Of a stretch of DNA of 64,000 nt, positions 15,868 to 25,984 are shown piece after piece. A model generated the notes under the pieces. It ran no database searches. It was not told the DNA's origin and saw nothing but the letters and a program-made list of their open reading frames with translations. Where the stretch lies: the NCBI GenBank assembly GCA_044226395.1, contig JBGAHD010000003.1:186001-250000 (forward strand), read 5' to 3'. How positions within the stretch are numbered: the stretch's first letter is position 1; every line of letters starts with the position of its first letter. Source of the stretch: JBGAHD01 sp044226395. GTDB taxonomy: Bacteria > Pseudomonadota > Gammaproteobacteria > Xanthomonadales > Ahniellaceae. The position numbers and the translations under genes are program-made.

Positions 15868-17694
15868 ATGGCGACGCCCCGCACCGATTCACCCGCGCTG
15901 CCGCGCTGGGCCGAGACCATCCGCCGCAAGTATCTCGGTGGCGAGGCGTCGCTGTTCGTGCTGCATCACAATGTCTTCGACGAGATTCTGTACGGCGATC
16001 GCTATTACTCGCTGGTGGATTTTCTCGCCGAAGTGCTGTTGCGCGACAACAAGCAGACCATCCTGGTGTTCGATCCGTCCGCCGGCGTGCGCTACGCCAA
16101 GCGCGTGGCCAGCACGCCCGCGGAGCCGATGGGCGCCAACAAGCCGCCCGAAGAAGCGCTCGCCCTGATTGAGCAGGAAATCCTGCTGCGCACCTCGGCC
16201 GCCCTGATCGTCACTTACGCAAGCACGCTCGCGCCCGCGGGCGATGATCACATGCTCGCTTACGCCGACCGCATGGCCGCGATTCGTCTGCATCGCTGGT
16301 CGATGAGTCCGGAACTGGCGACCAAGGACAACGTGGTGTTCTTGATCAGCGAGTCTCTGGTCGAACTCAATCCCAAGATCGTGGCCAATCCGCGCGTGGC
16401 GGCGATCGAGATTCCCTTGCCCGATCAAGCCGAGCGCGCCGCCGTGGTGCGCATGTGCGATCCGGGCATCGATGAGAAGCACGTCGAGCGTCTCGCGCAG
16501 CACAGCGCCGGCTTGCGCGCGGTGCAGATCGCGCAGCTGCTGACGCCGCGCAAGAACGAAGGCCTGGGCGAGGCCGAGCGCATGAAGTTGATCAAGTCGC
16601 TGCTCGGCGACTCGCCCGATGCCGAGGCGCGCGCGACCAAGCTGTCGTCGATCACGCGCGGCATGGACCCGGACGAGATCCGTCACTTGATCAATCCCAA
16701 GCATCCGCTGCCCGAAACCGAAACCGGCGATCCCTTCGCCGAGATCATCGAGCTGGTGCACAAGCGCAAGCGCGAGATCATCGAGAAGGAATGCGCGGGT
16801 CTGATCGAATTCGTCGACGCGCGCATGGGGCTCGACGCGGTCGGCGGCAACGAGGCGATCAAGGCCGAGCTGATGAGCGTGGCCGACGCCGTGCGCGCCG
16901 GCGATCGCAATCGCGTGCCGATGGGCTTGCTCTTCGTCGGGCCCATGGGCTGCGGCAAGACCTTCATCGCCAAGTGCTTCGTCAAGGAATCGGGCCTGAC
17001 GGCCGTGACCTTGAAGAACTTTCGCTCAAAGTGGGTCGGCTCGACCGAGGGCAATCTCGAGAAAGTGCTCGGCATGGTCAAGGCCCTTGGCCCGATCATC
17101 CTGATCATCGACGAAGGCGATCGCAGCTTCGGCGGTGGTTCGGAAGACAGCGACGGTGGCACCTCCTCGCGCGTGATCGCGCGGCTCAAGGAGTTCATGA
17201 GCGATCCGGACAATCGCGGCGTGGTCTTGTTCATCTTGATGACTAATCGTCCGGACAAGCTCGACATCGACATCAAGCGCGCGGGGCGCCTGGATCGCAA
17301 GATTCCGTTCTTCTATCCCGACACGCCCGAGGACGTGGAAGCCGTGCTCAAGGCGCTGTTCGCGCGCTACAAGCTCGGCAAGGGCATCGAGTGGCCGCGC
17401 GATCGCGAGCGCACCTCGGCCAAGCTCGTGGGCTATTCCAACGCCGATCTCGAAGCCGTGTGCCTGCTCGCGCTGAGTCTGGCGGGCGAGGGCGGTGAAG
17501 TGACGCCGGAGCTGTTCGTGCGCGCGGTCGACGACTACGTGCCCGCGCGCGACGCCGGCATGCTCGAATACATGGAAATGCAGGCCGTGTTCGAGGCCTC
17601 CCGGCGCAGCATGCTGCCGCGCCGCTATCGCGAGATGACGCAGGAGGCCTTCAACATCCGCCTGCGCCAACTCAAGCAAGAATTGCGCATTTGA
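15868..17694 (+). CDS. Tandem AAA+ ATPase, N-terminal module degenerate
   Basis: A 608-residue cytoplasmic AAA+ protein. The catalytic domain (about residues 310-520) has Walker A GPMGCGKTF, Walker B ILIIDEGD, a sensor-1 region LFILMTNRPDKL and the Arg-finger element AGRLDRKIPF; a winged C-terminal lid follows. The first 230 residues (SLFVLHHNVFDEILYGDRYY, later DNVVFLISESLVEL) resemble a second AAA fold without a Walker A, as in Ycf46-type proteins. It starts nine bases after pspA, so the natural guess is that it disassembles or remodels PspA polymers, by analogy with Vps4 and ESCRT-III. That analogy is inference. Confidence 0.85.
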   Translation: MATPRTDSPALPRWAETIRRKYLGGEASLFVLHHNVFDEILYGDRYYSLVDFLAEVLLRDNKQTILVFDPSAGVRYAKRVASTPAEPMGANKPPEEALALIEQEILLRTSAALIVTYASTLAPAGDDHMLAYADRMAAIRLHRWSMSPELATKDNVVFLISESLVELNPKIVANPRVAAIEIPLPDQAERAAVVRMCDPGIDEKHVERLAQHSAGLRAVQIAQLLTPRKNEGLGEAERMKLIKSLLGDSPDAEARATKLSSITRGMDPDEIRHLINPKHPLPETETGDPFAEIIELVHKRKREIIEKECAGLIEFVDARMGLDAVGGNEAIKAELMSVADAVRAGDRNRVPMGLLFVGPMGCGKTFIAKCFVKESGLTAVTLKNFRSKWVGSTEGNLEKVLGMVKALGPIILIIDEGDRSFGGGSEDSDGGTSSRVIARLKEFMSDPDNRGVVLFILMTNRPDKLDIDIKRAGRLDRKIPFFYPDTPEDVEAVLKALFARYKLGKGIEWPRDRERTSAKLVGYSNADLEAVCLLALSLAGEGGEVTPELFVRAVDDYVPARDAGMLEYMEMQAVFEASRRSMLPRRYREMTQEAFNIRLRQLKQELRI

Positions 17695-17706
17695 CCGGAG
17701 AACCGC

Positions 17707-18162
17707 ATGAACGCCACGCTCTCGCCGCAACTCGACATCCATCACGTCCAGGCCATCGTGCGCGCCATGCATGACCTGGCCAAGAGCGACGGCATCCACG
17801 ACGCCGAGCGCGTGATGCTGCGCGGGTTCTATGACGCCTGCGCGCAGGATGTCAGTGCGCTGACTAGTTTCGATCAACTGATCTCGGGCCCGTTCGATCT
17901 GCGCGACGCGGCCGAATCGTTCAACACGCGCGAGCTCAAGCTCACCTTGCTGCAGTCGTGCCTGTTGTTGGCCTATGCCGATGGTCAGTACACCAAGGGC
18001 GAGCAAGCCAAGATCGCCGAGTTCGCGAAGATCCTGTCGGTGCCCGCCAACGAGGTCAAGGCGCTCGAGGACGCGGTGGGCGATCAGTTGATGCAGCAGA
18101 TCTCGCGCATTCAGAACGTCGACGCGCTGCGCGAAGTCGCGGCCGAGATCGGCAAGCGCTGA
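17707..18162 (+). CDS. TerB-like (tellurite resistance family) protein
   Basis: A 151-residue all-helical protein with the two acidic loops typical of TerB-like domains: AKSDGIHDAERVML (about residues 25-38) and AYADGQYTKGEQAKI (about 90-105). TerB proteins sit at the inner membrane in tellurite/stress systems and may bind divalent metal through these aspartates. It starts 12 bases after the AAA+ gene. Named tellurite resistance genes (terC, terD) are absent, so a resistance function cannot be claimed. Confidence 0.8.
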   Translation: MNATLSPQLDIHHVQAIVRAMHDLAKSDGIHDAERVMLRGFYDACAQDVSALTSFDQLISGPFDLRDAAESFNTRELKLTLLQSCLLLAYADGQYTKGEQAKIAEFAKILSVPANEVKALEDAVGDQLMQQISRIQNVDALREVAAEIGKR

Positions 18163-18241
18163 AGCCATCGCGCGCCGACGCTTGACGCGTCGCGCGCGCG
18201 ACCGTTCGCGTGGGGCGGAGGGTCGCGATATCGGGCGAATC

Positions 18242-18973
18242 ATGAGCGGCTTCGAGCAAGGCTGGCGCTGGGGCGAGATTGGGGCCTTCCTGGGCACGGG
18301 CGTGCTGGTGTTCTTGCTTGGCTATCTGCCGTATGGCGAGACCATCGTCTATCCGTTGCGCTTGCTCGGCACCTTCGTGCACGAGCTCAGTCATGGCTTC
18401 GCGGCGCTGGCCACGGGAGGCGATTTTCAACGCTTCACGGTGAGCGCGGATCTGTCGGGCCTAGCGTGGTCGGCCGGTGGCATTCGCGTGATCGTGTCGA
18501 GCGCGGGTTACATCGGCAGCGCGGTGTTCGGTGGTGTGTTGGTGTTGGCCGCGACGCGCGGCGTGCCCGCGCGCGGCTTGCTTGGGGTGCTGGGCGTGGC
18601 GCTGGCGGTGTTGTGCTTGTTGTTCGTGCGCAATGGCTTCGGCATCTTCAGCGGTTTGGTGCTGGCGGCGGCCTTGATCGCGGCGGCGTGGCGGCTACGC
18701 GCGCCGTGGAGCGATGGCGTGTTGATGGTGATCGCGCTGCAGCTCATTCTGGACGGTTATCAGAATTTGTTTTTTCTGATTCGCATCTCGGGGCGCGAAC
18801 ATGCGCGCACCGATGCGCTGAACATGGCCGAGGCCACGGGCATTCCCGCCGTCGTGTGGGCCGTGGCCTGGGCCTTGATCTCGACCGCGATCCTGGCGCT
18901 GGTATTGCGCTGGGCGTTCAAGGGTCGAGGTCGCGGCGCGACGTCAGTGACTTCGCGCGAAGTCGCGCCTTAG
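18242..18973 (+). CDS. M50B-like integral membrane metalloprotease
   Basis: A 243-residue polytopic membrane protein. ATG 18242 is preferred over the upstream in-frame ATG 18182 because the added residues are Arg-rich and non-membrane. The zinc motif HELSH lies in the second helix (about residue 48, TFVHELSHGFAAL), and LDGYQN (about residue 172) provides the second S2P-type metal motif. About six to seven membrane helices are visible. It is the last gene of the operon, 79 bases after the TerB-like gene. The family includes site-2-type proteases; the substrate is unknown. Confidence 0.8.
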   Translation: MSGFEQGWRWGEIGAFLGTGVLVFLLGYLPYGETIVYPLRLLGTFVHELSHGFAALATGGDFQRFTVSADLSGLAWSAGGIRVIVSSAGYIGSAVFGGVLVLAATRGVPARGLLGVLGVALAVLCLLFVRNGFGIFSGLVLAAALIAAAWRLRAPWSDGVLMVIALQLILDGYQNLFFLIRISGREHARTDALNMAEATGIPAVVWAVAWALISTAILALVLRWAFKGRGRGATSVTSREVAP

Positions 18974-18981
18974 TCGCGCTA

Positions 18982-19004
18982 CGCGAAGGCGCGATGCCTT
19001 CGCG
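18982..19004. terminator. Perfect 9-bp hairpin between convergent genes
   Basis: CGCGAAGGC (18982-18990), loop GCGAT, GCCTTCGCG (18996-19004), placed between the M50 stop and the beta-helix stop. It has no U tract and could serve both strands. Confidence 0.5.
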
Positions 19005-19005
19005 C

Positions 19006-20034
19006 TCAGTTCTCGAAACCGTTGTCGAACAGCGGCGCATATTCGAACGCGCCGATATCCACGGATGCGCCTAGCGGGCGCGCGCGGTTGGCCAGGTCGC
19101 GCGCGTCCAAGAGACCGGGCGGGGCATTGGTGCCCGCGTCGACCAGGGGCGAGTTCGCGTCCAGTTCAAACGAGATGCACAGAAAGCCGCAATTCTCGAA
19201 CATCGGATTGACCGAGATATTGCCCGTGCTGCCGGCATCGCTGGCATTGCCCGCGGCGAGGCCGATGTCGTTGTTGTACGACAGGTACGCGGACGCGGCC
19301 AGCAAATCCGGCGCGCCGTTGTCGTTGTTGTTCCACAGGATGTTGTTGCTCAAGCTGTAGTGCGCGCTGCCGCCGATGCGCAATCCGCCGGGCGATTGCG
19401 CCGAGTCGGAGCTGTTGAGCACGACGGTGTTGTTTAGGAAGTAGACCTCGCCGCCATTGGACGTGATCTCGATCGCGCCATCGACGGCGGCGGAATTCGC
19501 GACGAAGAGATTGCCGCTGATGCGCACGGCGCCGCCCGCGGCGACATTGAGCGCGCCCGCGTAGTCATCGGCGCGATTGCCCAGGAAGCGGTTGTAGCGA
19601 ATTTGGATCACGCCGTTGTCGCTGCGCACGAACAAACCGCCGCCGCGATTATTGGTCGACAGACCCTGAGTGAAGTCGAAGCCTTCGATGCGGATCGTCG
19701 CGTTGTTGGCGTAGACGAACAATGGCCTTACCGTGTCCTGGCCGTTGAGTTCGGTGACGCCCGCGACATTCGCGGCGCAGCCCGCCGAGTAGCCGCCAAT
19801 GATCGAGAGCCCACTGGTGGCCGCGCTCGAGTACGCGAGACCCGAGGTAAGATTGTAGGTGCCGGCCACGACGCGAATGGTGTTCTGCGCGTCGCCGTTG
19901 GTTTGCGCCGCGGTCAATGCGTTCTGAAACGCCGTGGCGGTGCTGACGCAGCTGACGGCGGCATGCGCTGGGCCGTTCAGCATGCACGCGAGAAGGGCGG
20001 CAAACAGCAGTCGCGACGCGAAGGCGCGGGTCAT
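19006..20034 (-). CDS. Secreted right-handed beta-helix protein with LFDNGFE tail
   Basis: A 342-residue exported protein: signal peptide residues 1-25 (ending PAHA), then Asn/Gly/Val-rich turns of a parallel beta-helix (RIEGFDFTQGLS, GGGLFVRSDNG, ISGNLFVANS, YFLNNTVVLNS), then the end module N-SPLVDAGTN ... DIGAFEY seen in choice-of-anchor Q proteins. It ends APLFDNGFEN, close to the tails of the 5419-7464 and 49993-51237 products. Beta-helices bind or cleave polysaccharides or act as surface fibres; no catalytic residues are evident. Confidence 0.8.
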   Translation of the reverse strand: MTRAFASRLLFAALLACMLNGPAHAAVSCVSTATAFQNALTAAQTNGDAQNTIRVVAGTYNLTSGLAYSSAATSGLSIIGGYSAGCAANVAGVTELNGQDTVRPLFVYANNATIRIEGFDFTQGLSTNNRGGGLFVRSDNGVIQIRYNRFLGNRADDYAGALNVAAGGAVRISGNLFVANSAAVDGAIEITSNGGEVYFLNNTVVLNSSDSAQSPGGLRIGGSAHYSLSNNILWNNNDNGAPDLLAASAYLSYNNDIGLAAGNASDAGSTGNISVNPMFENCGFLCISFELDANSPLVDAGTNAPPGLLDARDLANRARPLGASVDIGAFEYAPLFDNGFEN

Positions 20035-20148
20035 GGCGAGCTTCCAGGCTAGTCGAGGTCGTCCTCGGGCCTAGAACGCCGAAACCGCGCGTAATCGAAT
20101 GCTCGCGCGTGGCGATGCGACGAGACCGCGCGGGGTTGCCGCGCGGTG

Positions 20149-20206
20149 GGGTGTTGAAGCCGCGCGTCGTCGTTGCGCGATGAGGTGTCGAAGCCGCGCG
20201 CCGTCG
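20149..20206. repeat. Short direct repeat upstream of the beta-helix gene
   Basis: Two imperfect copies of a roughly 24-base unit with core GAAGCCGCGCG (about 20149-20172 and 20182-20206) lie between glnS and the beta-helix gene, followed by further GCCGCGCG-rich sequence. No function is evident. Confidence 0.4.
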
Positions 20207-20223
20207 CCGCGCGCGGCTCGGCT

Positions 20224-21954
<1,731 letters not shown>

Positions 21955-22021
21955 GGACTTCTTGGGCCGCTGGCGCGGCGATCCGCGCATCGAGCCCGCA
22001 AGTCTAGCGAAACCCGCGCGC

Positions 22022-22345
22022 TTAGCCGATACGCGGCAGTCGCAGGCGCACGCGCACGGGGCCGCGGGCGTCGGCGGGGTGGACCGGGCGGCCGTCTTGA
22101 AGCACTTCGATCTGGCCGCGTTCGGCCAGGACTTCGGTGACGTGGCGCACGGGGCGCATCAGATCGCGCCATTCGACGCCCAATTCGGTACCGACTTGGC
22201 GGGCGGCCTCGCTGGGGCAGATGGTCGCCGCGCCATGACGCGCGCCGGCCAGCGCGAGCAGGCTGCGTTCGAGACGACGTTCGAGGTCGCCCTCGAAGGT
22301 GTCCGAAGTGGCTTGCGTCGCGAAAAGATCGTGGCTGCCGGTCAT
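22022..22345 (-). CDS. DUF3253 family protein
   Basis: A 107-residue soluble protein. The motif run ICPSEAARQVG, WRDLMRPVRHV, ERGQIEVLQDGRPVHPAD and GPVRVRLRLP is the DUF3253 signature, a small winged-helix-like fold of unknown role. ATG 22345 gives a family-normal length; the much longer frame upstream runs antisense through nadA and is not real. It lies divergent from the DUF2007 gene. Confidence 0.85.
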   Translation of the reverse strand: MTGSHDLFATQATSDTFEGDLERRLERSLLALAGARHGAATICPSEAARQVGTELGVEWRDLMRPVRHVTEVLAERGQIEVLQDGRPVHPADARGPVRVRLRLPRIG

Positions 22346-22474
22346 TGCGCCCAGGTCCCGTGTCGATTGAAAAGAATAACGCAAGTTACGGGAAAGTCCC
22401 GTCACGGCGACAGTCGGATTTCCGGCGCGAAAACGGGGTTTACGCCTGGGGCGGGGATGGGCTAGCGTCGGGGC

Positions 22475-22744
22475 ATGAAGGTCGTCTACGAAGCGGAGCA
22501 TCTGGTCGATGCCCATCTCATCGCGGGCCTGTTGCGGGCCGAGGGCATCGATTCCTTCATCAAGGGCGAATACCTGCTCGGCGCGATCGGCGAACTCCCG
22601 GTGGCGAATCTCGTGGCCGTGTGCGTGAGCGAAGAGGCTTGGCCGCGGGCGCGGGCGATGGTCGAGGAGCACGAGCGCTGGCGGGAGGAGGAGGCGCGCG
22701 AGGCGGCGGAGCGGGGGGAGGAGCCGGAGGCGGATCCGGCTTGA
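22475..22744 (+). CDS. DUF2007 family putative signal-transducing protein
   Basis: An 89-residue soluble protein that fits DUF2007: MKVVYEAEHLVDAHLIAGLL, EGIDSFIKGEYL, GELP then LVAVCVSEEAWPRAR. The fold resembles a PII-like ferredoxin domain. The C-terminus is a Glu/Arg-rich tail. Function in this family is not established. It is separated from nadA by 620 bases that hold the GGGTGTCC repeats. Confidence 0.85.
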   Translation: MKVVYEAEHLVDAHLIAGLLRAEGIDSFIKGEYLLGAIGELPVANLVAVCVSEEAWPRARAMVEEHERWREEEAREAAERGEEPEADPA

Positions 22745-22812
22745 GGGGTGGGGTTTTGTTCGGGACTGCTTGGGGTGTGGGGTTCTTTTGAGGACATGCC
22801 TGGCGAGGGGGC

Positions 22813-23155
22813 GGGTGTCCTTGCGAGGTGATGGGTGTCCTGAAGTTCGGTCTTGAGCGGGCCGGGGGGCGTGGACTTGCCGGTGGATTGTGGGTGTCCC
22901 GAAGTGGTTCGTCTGGCGCGGTGGATTCATGGGTGTCCTGAAGTCGCCTTGCTGCGGCCAGACCATGGGTGTCCTGAAGTCGCTCGAAGCGTGGGTGTCC
23001 CCGAATCGTTGTCCCCCGAAGCGTGGGTGTCCCCGAATCGTTGTCCCCAAGTCGCTGCCATATCGCCCGTGAAGTTGCCGATGCGGCGCGTTGAAATCGT
23101 GGGTGTCCCGAATTCGGGATCGTGGATGTCCTGAAATTCTTGGGTGTCCTGAAAT
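22813..23155. repeat. Field of ten GGGTGTCC repeats in a gene-free stretch
   Basis: Nine exact copies of GGGTGTCC start at 22813, 22833, 22892, 22931, 22967, 22993, 23025, 23101 and 23142; a GGATGTCC variant starts at 23124. Most are followed by TGAAGT, CGAAGT, CCGAAT or TGAAAT and preceded by AT or GT. Spacing is irregular (18-76 bases), but one 31-base stretch is duplicated exactly with a 32-base period (22986 and 23018). All copies face the same way. There are no spacers of constant length, so it is not a CRISPR. The stretch 22745-23300 has no credible gene. Confidence 0.8.
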
Positions 23156-23318
23156 TCTCAGGCCCGCGTGGTCCCGAATCTCTTTTGCTTTCATGGACCT
23201 AGTCCACCTCCATCGCCGCCTCGTCACCATCGCCTGGCGCGACTGACCTCGCCTCCCCGTTTCTCGCATCGATTCCCAAAGCTCGCCCCTCCGCGCTTCC
23301 ACCGCTTGACCCGAGATT

Positions 23319-23365
23319 ATGCTCAGTCTTAGCATTCCGATCCTCGTAATGCTCGAATCGAGTAT
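23319..23365 (+). promoter_or_regulatory. Paired palindromes directly upstream of nadA (candidate operator)
   Basis: ATGCTCAGTCTTAGCAT (23319-23335) and ATGCTCGAATCGAGTAT (23349-23365) are two 17-base near-palindromes that share the ATGCTC half-site and lie 30 bases apart. The second touches the ATG at 23366. TTGACC at 23306 could be a -35 element, with a weak -10 near 23329, so a repressor here would block transcription of nadAB. The regulator is not identified; NAD regulators such as NrtR or NadQ are candidates by function only. Confidence 0.5.
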
Positions 23366-24403
23366 ATGAAGGACTTCGACGTGACTGTCGCTACGGAATG
23401 CTCCGCGCCGATTTCGGTGCTCGAACGTCGCTATGCCGATCGCTACGCGCGCATGGCGGCGCGGGTGACGCCGGTGGAGTGGGCGGCGCATTTGCCCTTG
23501 GTCGATGCGATCGAGACGCTCAAGCGCGAGCGTCGCGCGGTGGTGTTGGCGCACAACTATCAGACGCCGGAAATCTTCCACGGCGTGGCCGATCTGGTCG
23601 GTGATTCGCTGGCCTTGGCGCAGCAGGCGGCCAGTACTTCGGCCGAGGTGATCGTGATGGCGGGCGTGCACTTCATGGCCGAGACGGCGAAGGTGCTCAA
23701 TCCGCGCAAGACCGTGCTGATGCCCGATCTCGACGCCGGTTGTTCGCTCGCCGAATCGATCACCGGCGCGGATGTGCGTTTGCTCAAGCAGCGCTATCCG
23801 GGCGTGCCGGTGGTGAGTTACGTCAACACCAGCGCCGAGGTGAAGGCCGAGTCGGATGTCTGCTGCACCTCGGCCAATGCCGTGCACGTGGTGGAATCCT
23901 TGAACGTGCCGCGCGTGATCTTTCTGCCCGATCGCTATCTGGGCGCCTATGTCGCCAGCCACACGCGCACCGAATTGATCCTGTGGGCCGGCGCCTGCGA
24001 GGTGCACGAGCGCTTCAGCGCCGATGATGTGCGCGGCTATCGCGCGCAGCACGAGGGCGTGCATGTGCTGGCGCATCCCGAGTGTCCGCCCGACGTGTTG
24101 GCCGAGGCCGATTTCGTGGGTTCCACCGCCGGCATGGTCGCGCATCTGGGCCGCGTCACCGCGCGCCGCGTGGTGCTGATCACCGAGTGCTCGATGAGCG
24201 ACAACGTCAGCGCGCAGTTCCCACAGCTGGAATTCCTGCGTCCGTGCAATCTGTGTCCGCACATGAAGCGCATCACGCTGAAAGGCATCCATCGCGCGCT
24301 GCGTGATCTGACGCATCGCGTCGAGATCGATTCGGCCATCGCCACGCGCGCGCGCGCCGCCGTGCAACGCATGCTCGATATCGGTCGACGCGAGGCCGCG
24401 TAA
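23366..24403 (+). CDS. nadA: Quinolinate synthase
   Basis: A 345-residue [4Fe-4S] enzyme that condenses iminoaspartate with dihydroxyacetone phosphate to quinolinate, the second step of de novo NAD synthesis. LAHNYQTPEIFHGVADLVGDS is close to family consensus, and the three cluster cysteines are in LDAGCSLAES, ESDVCCTSANAV and RPCNLCPHMK. ATG 23366 has no Shine-Dalgarno and abuts a palindrome; GTG 23381 is in frame with AAGGA seven bases upstream and may be the true start. nadB follows two bases later. Confidence 0.95.
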   Translation: MKDFDVTVATECSAPISVLERRYADRYARMAARVTPVEWAAHLPLVDAIETLKRERRAVVLAHNYQTPEIFHGVADLVGDSLALAQQAASTSAEVIVMAGVHFMAETAKVLNPRKTVLMPDLDAGCSLAESITGADVRLLKQRYPGVPVVSYVNTSAEVKAESDVCCTSANAVHVVESLNVPRVIFLPDRYLGAYVASHTRTELILWAGACEVHERFSADDVRGYRAQHEGVHVLAHPECPPDVLAEADFVGSTAGMVAHLGRVTARRVVLITECSMSDNVSAQFPQLEFLRPCNLCPHMKRITLKGIHRALRDLTHRVEIDSAIATRARAAVQRMLDIGRREAA

Positions 24404-24405
24404 TC

Positions 24406-25911
24406 ATGACCGAACGCTTCGATGTGGTGATCGTCGGCGCGGGCATCGCGGCCTTGTCGACGGCCTTGGCCGCGCGCGACGCGCGCGTGGCGGTGATCGC
24501 GCCCGAAGCACCGGGCCACGATGGCGCCAGTCCCATGGCGCAAGGCGGCATCGCGGCGGCGCTGGGTCCGGGTGATCAACCCGAACTGCACGCGCGCGAC
24601 ACGCTCGAAGCCGGCCAACATCACAACGATCCGCGCGCGGTCGCGCGATTGACCGAAGGCGCGGCCGCCGCCGTGCAAGGCTTGCGCGAGCTCGGCGTGC
24701 CGTTCGATACCGATGGCAGCGGTCGCCTGCTGCTGGGCCGCGAGGCCGCGCACAGTCGCGATCGCATCGTCCATGCCGGCGGCGATGCCAGCGGCGCGGC
24801 GGTGATGCGCGCGCTCGGCGCGGCCGTGCGTCGCGCGCCGCACATCACCTGTTTCGAAGGCTGGCGCGCGGAGCATTTGATCACGCGCGGCGCGCGAGTC
24901 ACCGGCGTGTGGTTACGAGATCAAGACGGCGGCCCGCTCGCGCTCTCGGCGCGTCATGTCGTGTTGGCCACGGGCGGCATCGGCGCGTGGTATCGCTACA
25001 CGACCAATCCCGATCACGCGCAGGGCGATGGCCTGGTGATGGCCGCCGCCGTGGGCGCGCGCTTGGCGGATCTCGAGTTCGTGCAATTCCATCCCACCGC
25101 GTTGCGCGTGCCCGGTCGCAGTGGTCGCTTGCCCTTGCTTACCGAGGCGCTGCGCGGCGCTGGCGCGCTGCTGATCGATCGCCAGGGCCGACGCATCATG
25201 AGCGGCGTGCATCCCGATGCCGAGCTCGCGCCGCGCGATGTGGTGGCGCGCGCCGTGTTCGAAGCGAGCCTGCGCGGACCGGTGTTCCTCGACACGCGCG
25301 TGACGCCCGGTGCCCATATCGAAACACAATTCCCCACCGTCTTCGCGTCCTGCCTGGCGCACGGCATCGATCCGCGCGCGCAAGCCGTGCCGGTGACGGC
25401 CGCGCAGCATTTCCACATGGGCGGCATCGCCGTCGATGAGCTCGGCGCGACATCGGTCGCGGGACTCTATGCCGTGGGCGAAGTCGCGTGCTCGGGCGTG
25501 CATGGCGCCAATCGTCTGGCCAGCAATTCCTTGCTCGAGGGCTTGGTGTTCGGTCGCGCGCTGGGCGAAGCGCTGGCGCGTCATCGCATCGGACAGCCTT
25601 GGCATTCGGTCGATCAAGCGCCGCCTGACCTGCCGGAAGCCAGCGTCGAAGCGCGCGAGCACATGGCCGACGTGCTCTGGCGCGATGTCGGTCTGCTGCG
25701 CGACGGTTCCGGTCTGCGCCGCGCGATCGAAACCTTGCGTGACCTCGCCAGCACGCATGCCGACACGCGCCTCGCAGGACGCGCGCGCATTGCCGAGCAG
25801 CTGGCGCAAGCCGCGCTCGCGCGCAGCAGTTCCTTGGGCGCGCACTATCGCCTGGACGACCCCGCGCGCGCCGCTGAATCGACGGCAACGACGGCGGCCC
25901 GCGTCGCCTGA
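24406..25911 (+). CDS. nadB: L-aspartate oxidase
   Basis: A 501-residue flavoprotein that oxidises L-aspartate to iminoaspartate, feeding NadA. Visible are the FAD-binding VVIVGAGIAALS at the start, ASPMAQGGIAAAL, the active-site region HFHMGGIAVDE (about residue 330) and GANRLASNSLLEGLVFGRA. The C-terminal helical domain is complete. It lies two bases after nadA, so both are one operon; nadC is not in the window. Confidence 0.95.
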   Translation: MTERFDVVIVGAGIAALSTALAARDARVAVIAPEAPGHDGASPMAQGGIAAALGPGDQPELHARDTLEAGQHHNDPRAVARLTEGAAAAVQGLRELGVPFDTDGSGRLLLGREAAHSRDRIVHAGGDASGAAVMRALGAAVRRAPHITCFEGWRAEHLITRGARVTGVWLRDQDGGPLALSARHVVLATGGIGAWYRYTTNPDHAQGDGLVMAAAVGARLADLEFVQFHPTALRVPGRSGRLPLLTEALRGAGALLIDRQGRRIMSGVHPDAELAPRDVVARAVFEASLRGPVFLDTRVTPGAHIETQFPTVFASCLAHGIDPRAQAVPVTAAQHFHMGGIAVDELGATSVAGLYAVGEVACSGVHGANRLASNSLLEGLVFGRALGEALARHRIGQPWHSVDQAPPDLPEASVEAREHMADVLWRDVGLLRDGSGLRRAIETLRDLASTHADTRLAGRARIAEQLAQAALARSSSLGAHYRLDDPARAAESTATTAARVA

Positions 25912-25984
25912 TCGCGTCAACAGCGCGGCCGCGGCCGCGTTGATCCGGGGCAAAGGGCGGATGACCCGCTCACTCGGAGGCACC

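Noticed and set aside
17707..18162. Tellurite resistance operon
   Set aside because: Only a TerB-like protein is present; terC, terD and terZ are absent.
22853..23134. A possible repeat protein with GCPEV units
   Set aside because: Units are not kept in one frame because repeat spacing is irregular; no ribosome site.
22813..23155. CRISPR array
   Set aside because: The repeat is too short and spacing varies from 18 to 76 bases; no cas genes.
22022..24367. A 781-codon open frame on the minus strand
   Set aside because: Only its last 107 codons fit a family (DUF3253). The rest lies antisense to nadA and through the GGGTGTCC repeats and is low-complexity His/Arg/Thr-rich.
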